Origin: Baaleninema simplex PCC 7105
GTDB lineage: Bacteria > Cyanobacteriota > Cyanobacteriia > Cyanobacteriales > Geitlerinemataceae
Assembly: GCF_000332355.1 (NCBI RefSeq)
Contig: NZ_KB235958.1
Location: 1,220,270-1,267,334 of the forward strand
Reading direction: 5' to 3'
DNA length: 47,065 nucleotides
This document shows, piece after piece, positions 23,906-32,424 of this stretch. The position numbers were made by a program, and so were the translations under genes. The notes beneath the pieces are model-generated. The model was not told the DNA's origin. It did no database searches and worked only from the letters and a program-made list of their open reading frames with translations. Numbering within the stretch: position 1 is the stretch's first letter; each line of letters begins with the position of its first letter.

Positions 23906-24112
23906 GAATGCAGGGGTTGGCAGAACGTGACTGAGTGGAGGTGCAAACGTGGAGGTGCAACGTTTTAGGGATCTGTTTGCAACTCTCCATTAATTCAGGA
24001 TACAACGATCGCCCCGTTCCGTTTCCAGTCGATGGCACAGACGAGGCGTTCCGCGTTAGGATTCGATCGTTCCCGAAGCAAACCCTAACTCAAACGCCGA
24101 AACGGAAAACCT

Positions 24113-24337
24113 ATGTTTTTCGACGAACTTCAACCCTTTGTCAAAGAATTCGCATCCGAACCGATCGCCTTTCTCGGCGGTTTCGTCTCGGGTGTCCTGC
24201 GCCTCGATTTATCTGAGGAGCCAGTAAAAAGCTGGCTTGGCGATACGATGGTGTCGTCTGATGCGTCCTCGTCGGATTCTAACGGAGACGACAATAACGG
24301 TAGCAGCAGCGGCCCGCAGTCGATTACGATCGAGTAA
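24113..24337 (+). CDS. Small conserved cyanobacterial protein
   Basis: A 74-residue protein, MFFDELQPFVKEFASEPIAF followed by LGGFVSGVLRLDLSEEPVKS and WL, with a Ser/Asp/Asn-rich flexible tail. The pattern GFVSGVLRL...EPVKSWL is, as I recall it, found in many cyanobacteria as an uncharacterised small protein. The middle helix is moderately hydrophobic and could lie on a membrane. It is followed 8 bp later by a strong terminator, which supports a real single-gene unit. The function is unknown. Confidence 0.75.
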   Translation: MFFDELQPFVKEFASEPIAFLGGFVSGVLRLDLSEEPVKSWLGDTMVSSDASSSDSNGDDNNGSSSGPQSITIE

Positions 24338-24345
24338 TTACATGA

Positions 24346-24374
24346 GGGGAACGGTTCGATCGTTCCCCTTTTTA
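24346..24374 (+). terminator. Rho-independent terminator
   Basis: GGGGAACG (24347-24354) pairs with CGTTCCCC (24362-24369) around a 7-nt loop, followed by five Ts. It ends the 74-residue protein gene. Confidence 0.88.
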
Positions 24375-24452
24375 CATTAATTTTTAGCGAAAAACACTGG
24401 GAAAACACCACAGAGGCACGAAGAACACGGAGCGCGTGCGGAGGAAACGAAG

Positions 24453-25433
24453 GTGGGGATGAAAGGGGTTATGGCGGCGGCGATCGCAGTCTCGGCGACA
24501 TTAGGGTTAGTGGGGTGCGAGTCGGCGTCTCCTCCCGAGACGATAACGCTGACGGAAACGATCGCGATCGCGGCCGGGGATACAAAGGGTAATTACTATC
24601 AAGCGGCGATCGACCTCCGAGACCTGTTACGAGAGCAGGGGTACGCGTTCGAGATTCGCGAAACCACTGGATCGATCGCCAACCTCGAAGCGGTGGGAAC
24701 GGGAGAAGCGGATTTGGGGTTTTCCCAGTTAGACACCCGCCTCTATTTGGAACAGTTCGGCGACGAGTCGCAACGGGAGTCTTTAGACAATACGCAACTG
24801 TTTGCTCCCGTGAGTAACGAGGTGCTGCATTTAATGGTTCGTCGGGATTCTGGAATCGAGGAAGCGGCGGATCTGGCGGGAAAACGAGTGGCGATCGGTC
24901 CGCCGAATTCGGGAACGTTCGTGACGGCGTTCGTGTTTTATACCCTATACGGTCTCGATCCCGAAACCGAACCGAACTTGCAACGCTTGGATATCGAAAC
25001 AGCTGTCGAGGGTGTTTTGGCGGGGGAGTTGGACGCCGCGTTTTTTACCTCTGCGTTGGGGTCGCCGTTGCTGATGGAGCTTTCGGCGGAAGCAGGGGAA
25101 GAGATTCGGTTGTTGGCGTTGTCGGAGCGATCGCGCCTCGAAGGATTGGAGGGAATTTACCAGTCGATGACGATTCCGGCGAATACTTATCCTTGGCAAT
25201 CTGAAGCTGTTCCGACGTTTTCGACGTTTTCCTTTATCGTGGTCGATCGCAACTTGGAATCTCAGCAAGTTTATCGGTTAGCTGAAGCGATTTACGGCAA
25301 GGCGGAGGCGTTACAAGACAAACATTCGTTTTGGCGTCTGTTGGGTTTGGAAGAGGCAACGCGAGATATTACTATTTCTGATTTAGATTATCATGAAGGC
25401 GTCAAAGAATTTGTCGCCGATTCTTCTGAATGA
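24453..25433 (+). CDS. TAXI-type TRAP solute-binding lipoprotein
   Basis: A 326-residue exported binding protein. The signal peptide ends in the lipobox LGLVGC (Cys about residue 22), so it should be lipid-anchored. The mature part has IAIAAGDTKGNYYQAAIDL, RETTGSIANLEAVGTGEADLGFSQLDT and KRVAIGPPNSGTF, the usual landmarks of the TAXI family that bind organic acids or similar ligands. GGAGG (24440-24444) is 8 nt from the GTG start at 24453 and 14 nt from the ATG at 24459, so GTG is preferred. The cognate membrane permease is not in the window. The ligand is unknown. Confidence 0.85.
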   Translation: MGMKGVMAAAIAVSATLGLVGCESASPPETITLTETIAIAAGDTKGNYYQAAIDLRDLLREQGYAFEIRETTGSIANLEAVGTGEADLGFSQLDTRLYLEQFGDESQRESLDNTQLFAPVSNEVLHLMVRRDSGIEEAADLAGKRVAIGPPNSGTFVTAFVFYTLYGLDPETEPNLQRLDIETAVEGVLAGELDAAFFTSALGSPLLMELSAEAGEEIRLLALSERSRLEGLEGIYQSMTIPANTYPWQSEAVPTFSTFSFIVVDRNLESQQVYRLAEAIYGKAEALQDKHSFWRLLGLEEATRDITISDLDYHEGVKEFVADSSE

Positions 25434-25627
25434 GTTTTTAATTCTTATTGGGAAGTGCGATCGTGACACGAATTACACTTAAGCGATCGTCAGCTAGACG
25501 ACAGATCGTTGATTCAGGTTGAAGGAAAACCGATTTATGAAACGATTCTCGAGAAACGACGTTAGATGGCATGATGTCTCACTAAAATTTAAATTTGAAA
25601 CTAGACTTGTATTTCTCGAGCAACAAT

Positions 25628-26320
25628 TCACTCAGAAATGACATAATAAATCCAACCTTTCAAGATGGATATTGCAAGAATTTTTCCGAATAATTGCGAA
25701 ACAAAAAATCGCTTAGCTATATCTTTTCCCAATACTTTTTCTATTTTTTTCACAAAAAGCCTTTTGTCCGTGTCTTGATGATATTCCATTCCATTCAACC
25801 ATTTTTGTATAGTTTTTTCATCAAATAAAGGTATTTTTTCATATTCATTATTTGAGGCTGGGAAACCCAGACGCATTCCCAAATATTTATTTGGATCTCG
25901 ATCGATATCATTGCCTAAGTTAATAATTGATATCTGACCATATTTTCGATAATATCCTTCCATATATAACTTTTGAAGCTTCTTGAGTTCTGAGCATAGC
26001 AAATTATCTTTGTTTGCTCTTTTTCCAAAAATATTTTTTGTGTTGTCAAAAGATGCTCGCTCCCTGTGAAGCAAGAACGGTCTTAATAAATGCAGTAATT
26101 CAGGAATATCTCGTAATTCAAAGTCAGAAAAATTAAACTCTAGCTGAGTATTAACAGAATAGTGGAATCCTTTAAAGATTGGAAAACCATTTTCGATCAG
26201 ACGTGCTTCTTGAAGGCGAGTATAATTTTCATTGTATAGCCGCATAATCGCGATCTCACGATCGTCAAATTTAAGATCGGTAATCCGTTTGACAATATCT
26301 TTATAGTCAGGTGAATTCAT
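25628..26320 (-). CDS. AT-rich orphan protein
   Basis: I do not recognise this 230-residue protein. I start it at the ATG at 26320 (MNSPDYKDIVKRITDLKFDD); the frame runs on to 26404, but that part is encoded by a mobile element. It is Lys/Phe/Tyr/Ile-rich with predicted helices (ELLHLLRPFLLHRERASF, SELKKLQKLYMEGYYRKYG), a GNDIDRDPNKYLGMRLGFP stretch and a hydrophobic end (FGKILAISILKGWIYYVISE) that could touch a membrane. It is clearly more AT-rich than the neighbours and lacks HIP1-rich codons, suggesting horizontal acquisition. A MITE sits 9 bp upstream of the start. Confidence 0.6.
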   Translation of the reverse strand: MNSPDYKDIVKRITDLKFDDREIAIMRLYNENYTRLQEARLIENGFPIFKGFHYSVNTQLEFNFSDFELRDIPELLHLLRPFLLHRERASFDNTKNIFGKRANKDNLLCSELKKLQKLYMEGYYRKYGQISIINLGNDIDRDPNKYLGMRLGFPASNNEYEKIPLFDEKTIQKWLNGMEYHQDTDKRLFVKKIEKVLGKDIAKRFFVSQLFGKILAISILKGWIYYVISE

Positions 26321-26334
26321 GATAGCTCTACATA

Positions 26335-26543
26335 GGGCTTGCTGAATCAACGTGAAATGTATATATGGCAAGGGTTTTAGGACTTTTTTTGAAAAAAAGT
26401 GCAAGGTTTTTGAGTGTTTCGATCTGAAAACCTTGCATTTTCGTCAGCGATCGCCGATTAAATGGGGAAGCTAGAGTCCGAAACAACCATTGGGCAAGCT
26501 GTACGGCATCAGAATTCGCTCTGGAGAATTTTTCAGCAAGCCC
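26335..26543. mobile_element. 209-bp MITE with 6-bp target duplication
   Basis: The ends GGGCTTGCTGAA (26335-26346) and TTCAGCAAGCCC (26532-26543) are exact complements. Perfect 6-bp direct repeats TACATA flank the element at 26329-26334 and 26544-26549. The interior has AT-rich palindromic stretches (around 26379-26398) but no transposase. It sits between the promoter side and the start codon of the AT-rich orphan gene. Confidence 0.85.
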
Positions 26544-26591
26544 TACATAGAATTTTCGCATTGTATGTATTCAAAATCTGGTAGATCGCTC

Positions 26592-28307
26592 TCAATTAAA
26601 CACTTTCCGCCATTCGGCAATGTTCCAGGTGGCGCGATCCCAAGGCGTCGGATCGACCCCTTCTAATTGTAAACTAACTCCCACCACGTCGGCGCGATGG
26701 ACGATCGGCATGACAACCGAATCTCGAACTAACAAATCGTTCATTTGCAGGAATAAGGCTTGGCGTTTTTCGGGATCGAGTTCTGTTTGCGCTCGATCCC
26801 AAAGTGCGTCGTATTCGGAATTGCAATATCGCGAGAAATTTTGCCCCGACCAGTTATTTTCGGGAGTTGCAATTTCGTCGCAGGTGTAAGTTTTCATATA
26901 AATAGCTGGGTCGGGATTGGAGTTCCCCGTAGAAAACATTTGTAAGTCGGCATAAAAGCGTTGAAGTGTATCGACACTCGACGGATCGCCAGAAAATAAA
27001 ATGCTGGAATCAATGCTTTTGAGTTCCACGCCGACGCCGATCGCATTCAGATTCTGTTTGACAATTTCTTGAGTTTTCTGACGAACTGGTGTAACGGAGG
27101 TTTGAAAAACCACTTGCATTTCAACGCCGTTTTTATCGCGAATTTCATTGTTATTGCTATCTATCCACCCCGCCTCGTCGAGAAGTTCGGCGGCTTTCTC
27201 GAGATTGAATTCGTAACTCGTGTTGGGCGAAACGTATTGAGGGGGAGTAAAGAGGAAATTGGCGAGGGGTTTTCCAGCTTTTCCGTATAGTTGAGTGGCG
27301 ATCGCCTCGCGATCGATCGCTAAGTCAAAGGCTTGTCGAACCGTTTCGTCAGTGAAAAACGGGTGGGGAAATTCCAAAGTCGCCCGATCGCCGTTTTCGT
27401 TAGCGCGATCGGGGTCAGTATAGTTGAATTCAATGCGCTCCCCCAAAACCCCGAAACTGGCGATCGCCTTACCAGTTCCCCCAGCTTCCAACTGTTCCAA
27501 AACCTGGGGTTCGACTTGTAAATTATCGGCAAAATCCGCATCTCCCGTTTGCAACACCGCTCTCGCCGCCGAAGTCGCGTCGCCGCCGCCTTTGAGTTCG
27601 ATGCGTTGGAAACTGAGGCTCTCCGCGTCCCGGTAGTGGGGATTGGGTTCGTACACCACCACGTCACCGGGTTTAAACTCCACCACCCGATAGGGGCCGG
27701 TGCCGACAGGCATTAAATTAGCAGGGGCTTCCCGAGCGTTCGCGCCGCTGTAGTCCTCAAACACGTGTTTTGGCAAAATGACGCCCGACGCGCCCACAAA
27801 AGGCAAAGACCAGGCGGGATTGGGACGTTTGAAATTAACCCGTACCGTCGTCTCGTCGATCGCTTCCACACTGGCGATCGCCTGGTACACCCCCAAATTC
27901 GTCGCGCCCACCTCGGGATTGCTGAGGTAATTGTAAGTAAACACCACGTCCTCAGCCGTGAAGGGCGTTCCGTCCGACCATTTCACATCGGGATCGAGCG
28001 TCCACGTCACCGAAGTTCCATCAGAGGCGACACCGCCGTTTTCCAAACTGGGAATTTCCGCCGCCAGGAGAGGAACCATCTGTCCCTCTGCGTCGTACGT
28101 CGCCAAAGGCTCGAGGGTCACGCGGCTGGCTTCCCAATCCTTAAATCCCGTCGAGAGGTGGGGATTGAGAATCGTCGGGGCTTGCCACGACAGCATTCGT
28201 AACACTTCAGGATTGCGTTCGGCGACAGGGGACTCTCCCGTACATCCCGACAACAGCGACAGGCTCAGAGCAGAGGCGACGAACAGACGGCGAACGGGAA
28301 ACGACAT
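26592..28307 (-). CDS. Family 5 ABC-transporter substrate-binding lipoprotein
   Basis: A solute-binding protein of the oligopeptide/nickel type, 571 residues from the preferred ATG at 28307 (MSFPVRRLFVASALSLSLLS); the frame is open to 28337. The signal peptide ends at the lipobox LLSGC, giving a lipid-anchored protein. The mature part shows the family 5 landmarks: VKWSDGTPFTAEDVVFTYNYL, PVGTGPYRVVEFKPGD, DETVRQAFDLAIDREAIATQLYG, DEAGW, and PIVHRADVVGV near the C-terminus. No permease or ATPase genes adjoin it, as is common for orphan binding proteins in cyanobacteria. The ligand is probably a peptide or a metal complex, but cannot be named. Confidence 0.88.
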   Translation of the reverse strand: MSFPVRRLFVASALSLSLLSGCTGESPVAERNPEVLRMLSWQAPTILNPHLSTGFKDWEASRVTLEPLATYDAEGQMVPLLAAEIPSLENGGVASDGTSVTWTLDPDVKWSDGTPFTAEDVVFTYNYLSNPEVGATNLGVYQAIASVEAIDETTVRVNFKRPNPAWSLPFVGASGVILPKHVFEDYSGANAREAPANLMPVGTGPYRVVEFKPGDVVVYEPNPHYRDAESLSFQRIELKGGGDATSAARAVLQTGDADFADNLQVEPQVLEQLEAGGTGKAIASFGVLGERIEFNYTDPDRANENGDRATLEFPHPFFTDETVRQAFDLAIDREAIATQLYGKAGKPLANFLFTPPQYVSPNTSYEFNLEKAAELLDEAGWIDSNNNEIRDKNGVEMQVVFQTSVTPVRQKTQEIVKQNLNAIGVGVELKSIDSSILFSGDPSSVDTLQRFYADLQMFSTGNSNPDPAIYMKTYTCDEIATPENNWSGQNFSRYCNSEYDALWDRAQTELDPEKRQALFLQMNDLLVRDSVVMPIVHRADVVGVSLQLEGVDPTPWDRATWNIAEWRKVFN

Positions 28308-28526
28308 AAGCAGTATCGTAGACAACGGCGATCGCACCCCAAAACGGGGAATATCTGGCAGAATACCCTAACGCCGGACTGAGCGTTTCCGCAAGCACTC
28401 GGTCAAAAATTCTCGACACCGTTCCTGAAAAGACATCGAAGCGATCGCGCCCCGAGGCAGTGCGCCCCAACAGATGCGTTACCTTGAAATTGGTAGAAAA
28501 GTGTAAACCGAACGACAGGAGGGCCT

Positions 28527-28910
28527 ATGGAGCCAGACTCTTTACCAACCGAGGTGATTTTAACGAAGTCGGCGAAATCCCTGGGAAAAGTCTATCTCGA
28601 CTGGACGCCACAACCCGGTCACTATCTCGATTTCGACGGTCAGACCTACACCGTACTCGAACGCCGACACCGTTACCATCTCAAATCCGGTCGCTATCGC
28701 CTCAACACGATCGCCCTCTACGTGCAGAAGGCCGACCGTCCCCAAGAAATGAGTCTAGTTAACGGTCGTTGGGTTATCGGCGACGCATCCTGTCAGTACA
28801 ACGCGCGATCGGAGTTAGTTCGCTGCGCCGTCAATCCCGAAGGTCCCTGCCATCCCTGCAAATATTTTACGCCGATCGACGATCGGCACACCAAAACTCG
28901 CCAACCGTGA
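28527..28910 (+). CDS. DUF6464 family protein
   Basis: A 127-residue protein that matches, from memory, the cyanobacterial DUF6464 family: MEPDSLPTEVILTKSAKSLG, WTPQPGHYLDFDGQTYTVLERR, LKSGRYRLNTIALYVQKA, SLVNGRWVIGDASCQYNA and RCAVNPEGPCHPCKYF. The four Cys near the C-terminus (two as CxxC) may bind a metal. No signal peptide is present. GGAGG is 5 nt before the ATG, a strong ribosome site. The function is unknown. It stands alone between the divergent binding-protein gene and the nucleotidyltransferase gene. Confidence 0.82.
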   Translation: MEPDSLPTEVILTKSAKSLGKVYLDWTPQPGHYLDFDGQTYTVLERRHRYHLKSGRYRLNTIALYVQKADRPQEMSLVNGRWVIGDASCQYNARSELVRCAVNPEGPCHPCKYFTPIDDRHTKTRQP

Positions 28911-29124
28911 GAACCGTTTTCCCTTCTCCGTCAGATCTCCTTTGTCTCCCCGTGCTGTAAACTCTCCCCTTCCGCCCCCTACAATAAACAACGTGGACGA
29001 GTCGAGAGACATTCTGCGATTCCAGGCTTTATTGAGTCTGTAATCTCAAACCTGTAATACCTTTTTAGTAGAAATAGCAACACATAATCACATTAGTACG
29101 ACAAACGACATCAAAGGAGCGCTT

Positions 29125-31686
29125 ATGCGAGCAGTGTTAATGGCTGGAGGATCGGGGACGCGACTGAGACCCCTGACCTGCGATCTCCCCAAACCGATGG
29201 TACCGGTACTCAACCGTCCCATCGCCGAACATATCCTCAATCTCCTCAAGCGCCACGGAATCACTGAAGTCATCGCGACAGTTCACTATCTCCCCGACGT
29301 CATGCGGGACTACTTCCAAGACGGAAAAGACTTCGGCGTTCAAATGACCTACGCCGTCGAAGAAGAACAACCTCTCGGTACCGCCGGTTGCGTCAAAAAC
29401 GTCGAAGACCTCCTCGAAGATACCTTTCTCGTCATTAGCGGCGACGGTATCACAGATTTCGACCTGAGTGCGGCGATCGATTTCCACCGTCAAAAAGGCT
29501 CGAAAGCCACCCTCATCCTCAAACACATTCCCAACCCCATCGAATTCGGGGTAATCATTACCGACGAAAACCAGCGCATCGTTCGCTTCCTCGAAAAACC
29601 CTCCGCCTCGGAAATTTTCTCTGATACCGTCAACACCGGGACTTACATCCTCGAACCGGAAGTTCTCAAATACCTCCCTGCCAACCAAGAAGCCGACTTC
29701 TCTAAAGAGTTGTTCCCGCTGCTGTTGGAAAAAGGCGAACCCATGTACGGCTACATCGCCGATGGCTACTGGTGCGATGTCGGCCACCTCGAAGCCTATC
29801 GCGAGGCGCAATACGACGTCCTGCGGGGCAAAGTCGAGACGGATTTTCCCTACCCAGAACGCGAACCTGGAATTTGGATCGGACAAAATACCTATATCGA
29901 CGACACGGTTAAACTCGAAGCCCCCGTTCTCATCGGCGATAACTGCCGCATCGGGGCGCGAACTCAAATCGAAGCGGGAACGGTTATCGGCGATAACGTC
30001 ACCATCGGTAGCGATGCCGATCTCAAACGTCCGATTATCTGGAACGGCGCGATTATCGGCGACGAGGTTCACCTGCGAGCTTGTACGATCTGCCGGGGAA
30101 CCCGAGTCGATCGCCGGGCCCACGTTCTCGAAGGGGCGGTGGTCGGTCCGCTGTCAACGGTGGGAGAAGAAGCCCAAATCAGCCCCAGCGTGCGGGTCTG
30201 GCCGAGCAAAAAAATCGAGTCCGGTGCAATTTTGAACATTAATTTGATTTGGGGACAAACGGCACGGCGCAGCCTATTCGGACAGCGCGGCGTCAGCGGT
30301 CTGGCGAATATCGACATTACGCCAGAATTTGCCGTGAAATTGGGAGCGGCTTACGGTTCGACGCTCAAACAGGGCGCTCAAGTGGTCTTTTCCCGCGACC
30401 AACGCAGTATTTCGCGCATGGTGTCGCGATCGCTCATCGCGGGCATTATGTCGGTGGGGGTCAACGTGCAAAACTTGGAAGCGACGGCCATTCCCATTTC
30501 GCGAGCGTTCGCCCGAGCGTCTACAGCAGAAGAAACCCCTCGTTTGAACATCGACGGGGGCCTTCACGTGCGGGTTCACCCGGAACGAGCCGATTCGATT
30601 CTCATCGAATTTTTCGATGTCAACGGCATCAACATCACGAAAGCCCAAGAGAAAAAAATCGAAGGGGCTTATTTTAAAGAAGACCTGCGACGGGCGCAGA
30701 TTTCCGAAATCGGTCAGATGAACTATCCGAGTCAGGTGTTGGAAATGTACAGCACCGGCTTTGAGAAACTCATCGACGTCGAGGCGGTGCGTCACGGTGG
30801 CGCGAAAGTGGTCATCGATTACGCCTACGCGGTATCGGGGGCGATTTTGCCGCGACTGTTGGCGAAGTTCGGATGCGATGCGGTCGTCCTCAACGCCAGC
30901 TTGAATCAGTTGGCACTGTCGGCGGAGGAACGGGAAGGACTGCTCACGCAACTGGGTCAGGTGGTCGAAGCACTGCGGGCGAATTTCGGCGCGCAAGTGT
31001 CGGCCAACGGCGAACTGTTCGTTTTGATCGACGAGTCGGGGATTCCCATTCGTGGCGAACAACTGACGGCGTTTATGGTCAATACGATTTTGACGGCCAA
31101 CCCGCGCGGAACGGTGGTGGTGCCGGTTCACGCCTCGAGTGCGGTCGAACAAATCGCCCGACGTCACGACGGTCAGGTCATTCGCACGAAGGCCAACCCC
31201 ACGGCGTTGATGGAAGCGTGCCACGCCAACCCCAACGTGGTGTTAGGCGGAAGTGGAGAGATGGGCTTCATTTTCCCGCAGTTACACCCAGGGTTCGATG
31301 CGATGTTCTCCATCGCGAAGTTAATCGAGATGGAAACGCTGCAAGGACGACCGTTAGGACAGATTTGTGCGGAGTTGCCTCGGGTGTATCACCGCTGTCA
31401 GACGATTCGCTGTCCTTGGACGGTCAAGGGGGCGCTGATGCGGCATATGGTGGAAACTCACCCGAGCGATCGCATTCAACTCGTCGATGGGGTGAAGGTG
31501 TGCGAACCTCAGTCGGACAATTGGGTGTTGGTGTTGCCCGATGCTGGGGAACCGGTGGTTCACATTTTCGCCAACGGAGAAGACCGCGATTGGGTCGATG
31601 AAAGTTTGCGGGATTACCGCACGCGAATCCAACACTTCGTCGAACAGCATCAAGGCGGTCAGAATCTCTCGGAAACCCTCGTTTGA
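29125..31686 (+). CDS. Sugar-1-phosphate nucleotidyltransferase fused to a phosphomannomutase-like domain
   Basis: An 853-residue fusion. Residues 1-235 are an NTP-transferase domain with MAGGSGTRLRPLTCDLPKPM, LGTAGCVKN, SGDGITDFD and WCDVGHLEAY. Residues about 245-370 are a left-handed beta-helix of hexapeptides (IGDNCRIGARTQIEAGTVIG). Residues about 385-853 resemble phosphoglucomutase/phosphomannomutase. In the last part the phosphoserine loop TASHNP is not seen; the equivalent stretch reads GGLHVRVHPERADSI (about 477-491), and the metal site DGDxDR reads LIDESGIPI. So the mutase half is probably not catalytic. A ribosome site AGGAG precedes the ATG. Cyanobacterial homologues are annotated as mannose-1-phosphate guanylyltransferase; the real nucleotide and sugar are not proven. 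Confidence 0.85.
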   Translation: MRAVLMAGGSGTRLRPLTCDLPKPMVPVLNRPIAEHILNLLKRHGITEVIATVHYLPDVMRDYFQDGKDFGVQMTYAVEEEQPLGTAGCVKNVEDLLEDTFLVISGDGITDFDLSAAIDFHRQKGSKATLILKHIPNPIEFGVIITDENQRIVRFLEKPSASEIFSDTVNTGTYILEPEVLKYLPANQEADFSKELFPLLLEKGEPMYGYIADGYWCDVGHLEAYREAQYDVLRGKVETDFPYPEREPGIWIGQNTYIDDTVKLEAPVLIGDNCRIGARTQIEAGTVIGDNVTIGSDADLKRPIIWNGAIIGDEVHLRACTICRGTRVDRRAHVLEGAVVGPLSTVGEEAQISPSVRVWPSKKIESGAILNINLIWGQTARRSLFGQRGVSGLANIDITPEFAVKLGAAYGSTLKQGAQVVFSRDQRSISRMVSRSLIAGIMSVGVNVQNLEATAIPISRAFARASTAEETPRLNIDGGLHVRVHPERADSILIEFFDVNGINITKAQEKKIEGAYFKEDLRRAQISEIGQMNYPSQVLEMYSTGFEKLIDVEAVRHGGAKVVIDYAYAVSGAILPRLLAKFGCDAVVLNASLNQLALSAEEREGLLTQLGQVVEALRANFGAQVSANGELFVLIDESGIPIRGEQLTAFMVNTILTANPRGTVVVPVHASSAVEQIARRHDGQVIRTKANPTALMEACHANPNVVLGGSGEMGFIFPQLHPGFDAMFSIAKLIEMETLQGRPLGQICAELPRVYHRCQTIRCPWTVKGALMRHMVETHPSDRIQLVDGVKVCEPQSDNWVLVLPDAGEPVVHIFANGEDRDWVDESLRDYRTRIQHFVEQHQGGQNLSETLV

Positions 31687-31700
31687 TGAGAGGGGAGTTT

Positions 31701-31734
31701 CGGAACGAACCGGGTTTCGTCTGGGTTCGTTCCG
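31701..31734 (+). terminator. Stem-loop after the nucleotidyltransferase gene
   Basis: CGGAACGAACC (31701-31711) and GGTTCGTTCCG (31724-31734) form a perfect 11-bp stem with a 12-nt loop. The U-tract is missing, so it may only slow transcription or protect the 3' end. Confidence 0.55.
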
Positions 31735-31929
31735 ACTGCTACAATACCGATAGTTTGAAAAGAGTCGTACGAAAAAATCTCGGGGTGGTGGGGCGATCGC
31801 GAACCTGCTGCGGCGATCGCTCTTGCGAGTTGAAGAAAGAAAGCGTTAAGCTAAGCGACTGCCCCGGAAGCGACTTTGCGTCCGACCCGCGTGTGAATTC
31901 ACGACCAAAGTTACCGACATTCGTTTGAA

Positions 31930-32415
31930 ATGAATAGCTGCATTTTAATGGCGGAAATCGTCCAAGACCCGCAACTGCGCTACACGAGCGACGCCCAAAT
32001 TCCAGTTGCCGAGACGATCGTTCAGTTCGACCCCGTACGCGAGGGAGATCCGCCGGCCACACTGAAAGTCGTCGCATGGCGCAAACTGGCTGAAGCCTTG
32101 AATCAAAACTACCATCGCGGCGATCGCATCGTCATCGAGGGACGTCTGAATATGGTGACGGTCGATCGCCCCGAGGGGTTTAAGGAAAAACGCGCCGAAC
32201 TGACCGCCCAACGCATTCATACGATCGCGGCGGCGGCAGGAGGTCATCAAGCGGCTCCCGCTGCGGCACAACCGCAACCGACGCCCGCTCCCACGCCGAT
32301 GGCATCGACGCCTCCCCCGCAACCGGCCGCGCAACCGGCCGCGCAACCGACGACCCCGACGACACCGACGACACCGTCGGCGGACGAACCGTTAGTTGAC
32401 GACATCCCGTTTTAG
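31930..32415 (+). CDS. ssb: Single-stranded DNA-binding protein
   Basis: A 161-residue OB-fold SSB of the cyanobacterial type: MNSCILMAEIVQDPQLRYTS, ETIVQFDPVREGDPPATLKVVAW, RGDRIVIEGRLNM and EKRAELTAQRIHTI. Residues about 100-150 are an Ala/Pro/Gln/Thr linker. The last residues, DEPLVDDIPF, are the acidic tip that binds SSB partners. It coats single-stranded DNA in replication and repair. It lies 9 bp upstream of rsmG and likely shares its transcript. Confidence 0.9.
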   Translation: MNSCILMAEIVQDPQLRYTSDAQIPVAETIVQFDPVREGDPPATLKVVAWRKLAEALNQNYHRGDRIVIEGRLNMVTVDRPEGFKEKRAELTAQRIHTIAAAAGGHQAAPAAAQPQPTPAPTPMASTPPPQPAAQPAAQPTTPTTPTTPSADEPLVDDIPF

Positions 32416-32424
32416 GCGATCGCG

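Noticed and set aside
24405-24435. CACAGAGGCACGAAGAACACGG-type stretch as a regulatory site
   Set aside because: Similar purine-rich sequences are common dispersed repeats in many bacteria, and nothing ties it to regulation of the TAXI gene.
26328-26561. 77-residue minus-strand frame upstream of the AT-rich orphan
   Set aside because: It lies almost wholly inside the MITE and crosses its ends, so it is a chance frame made by the insertion.
29137-30123. Long minus-strand frames opposite the nucleotidyltransferase (328 and 316 residues)
   Set aside because: They are antisense shadows of a well-conserved gene with strong codon bias, and have no domain match.
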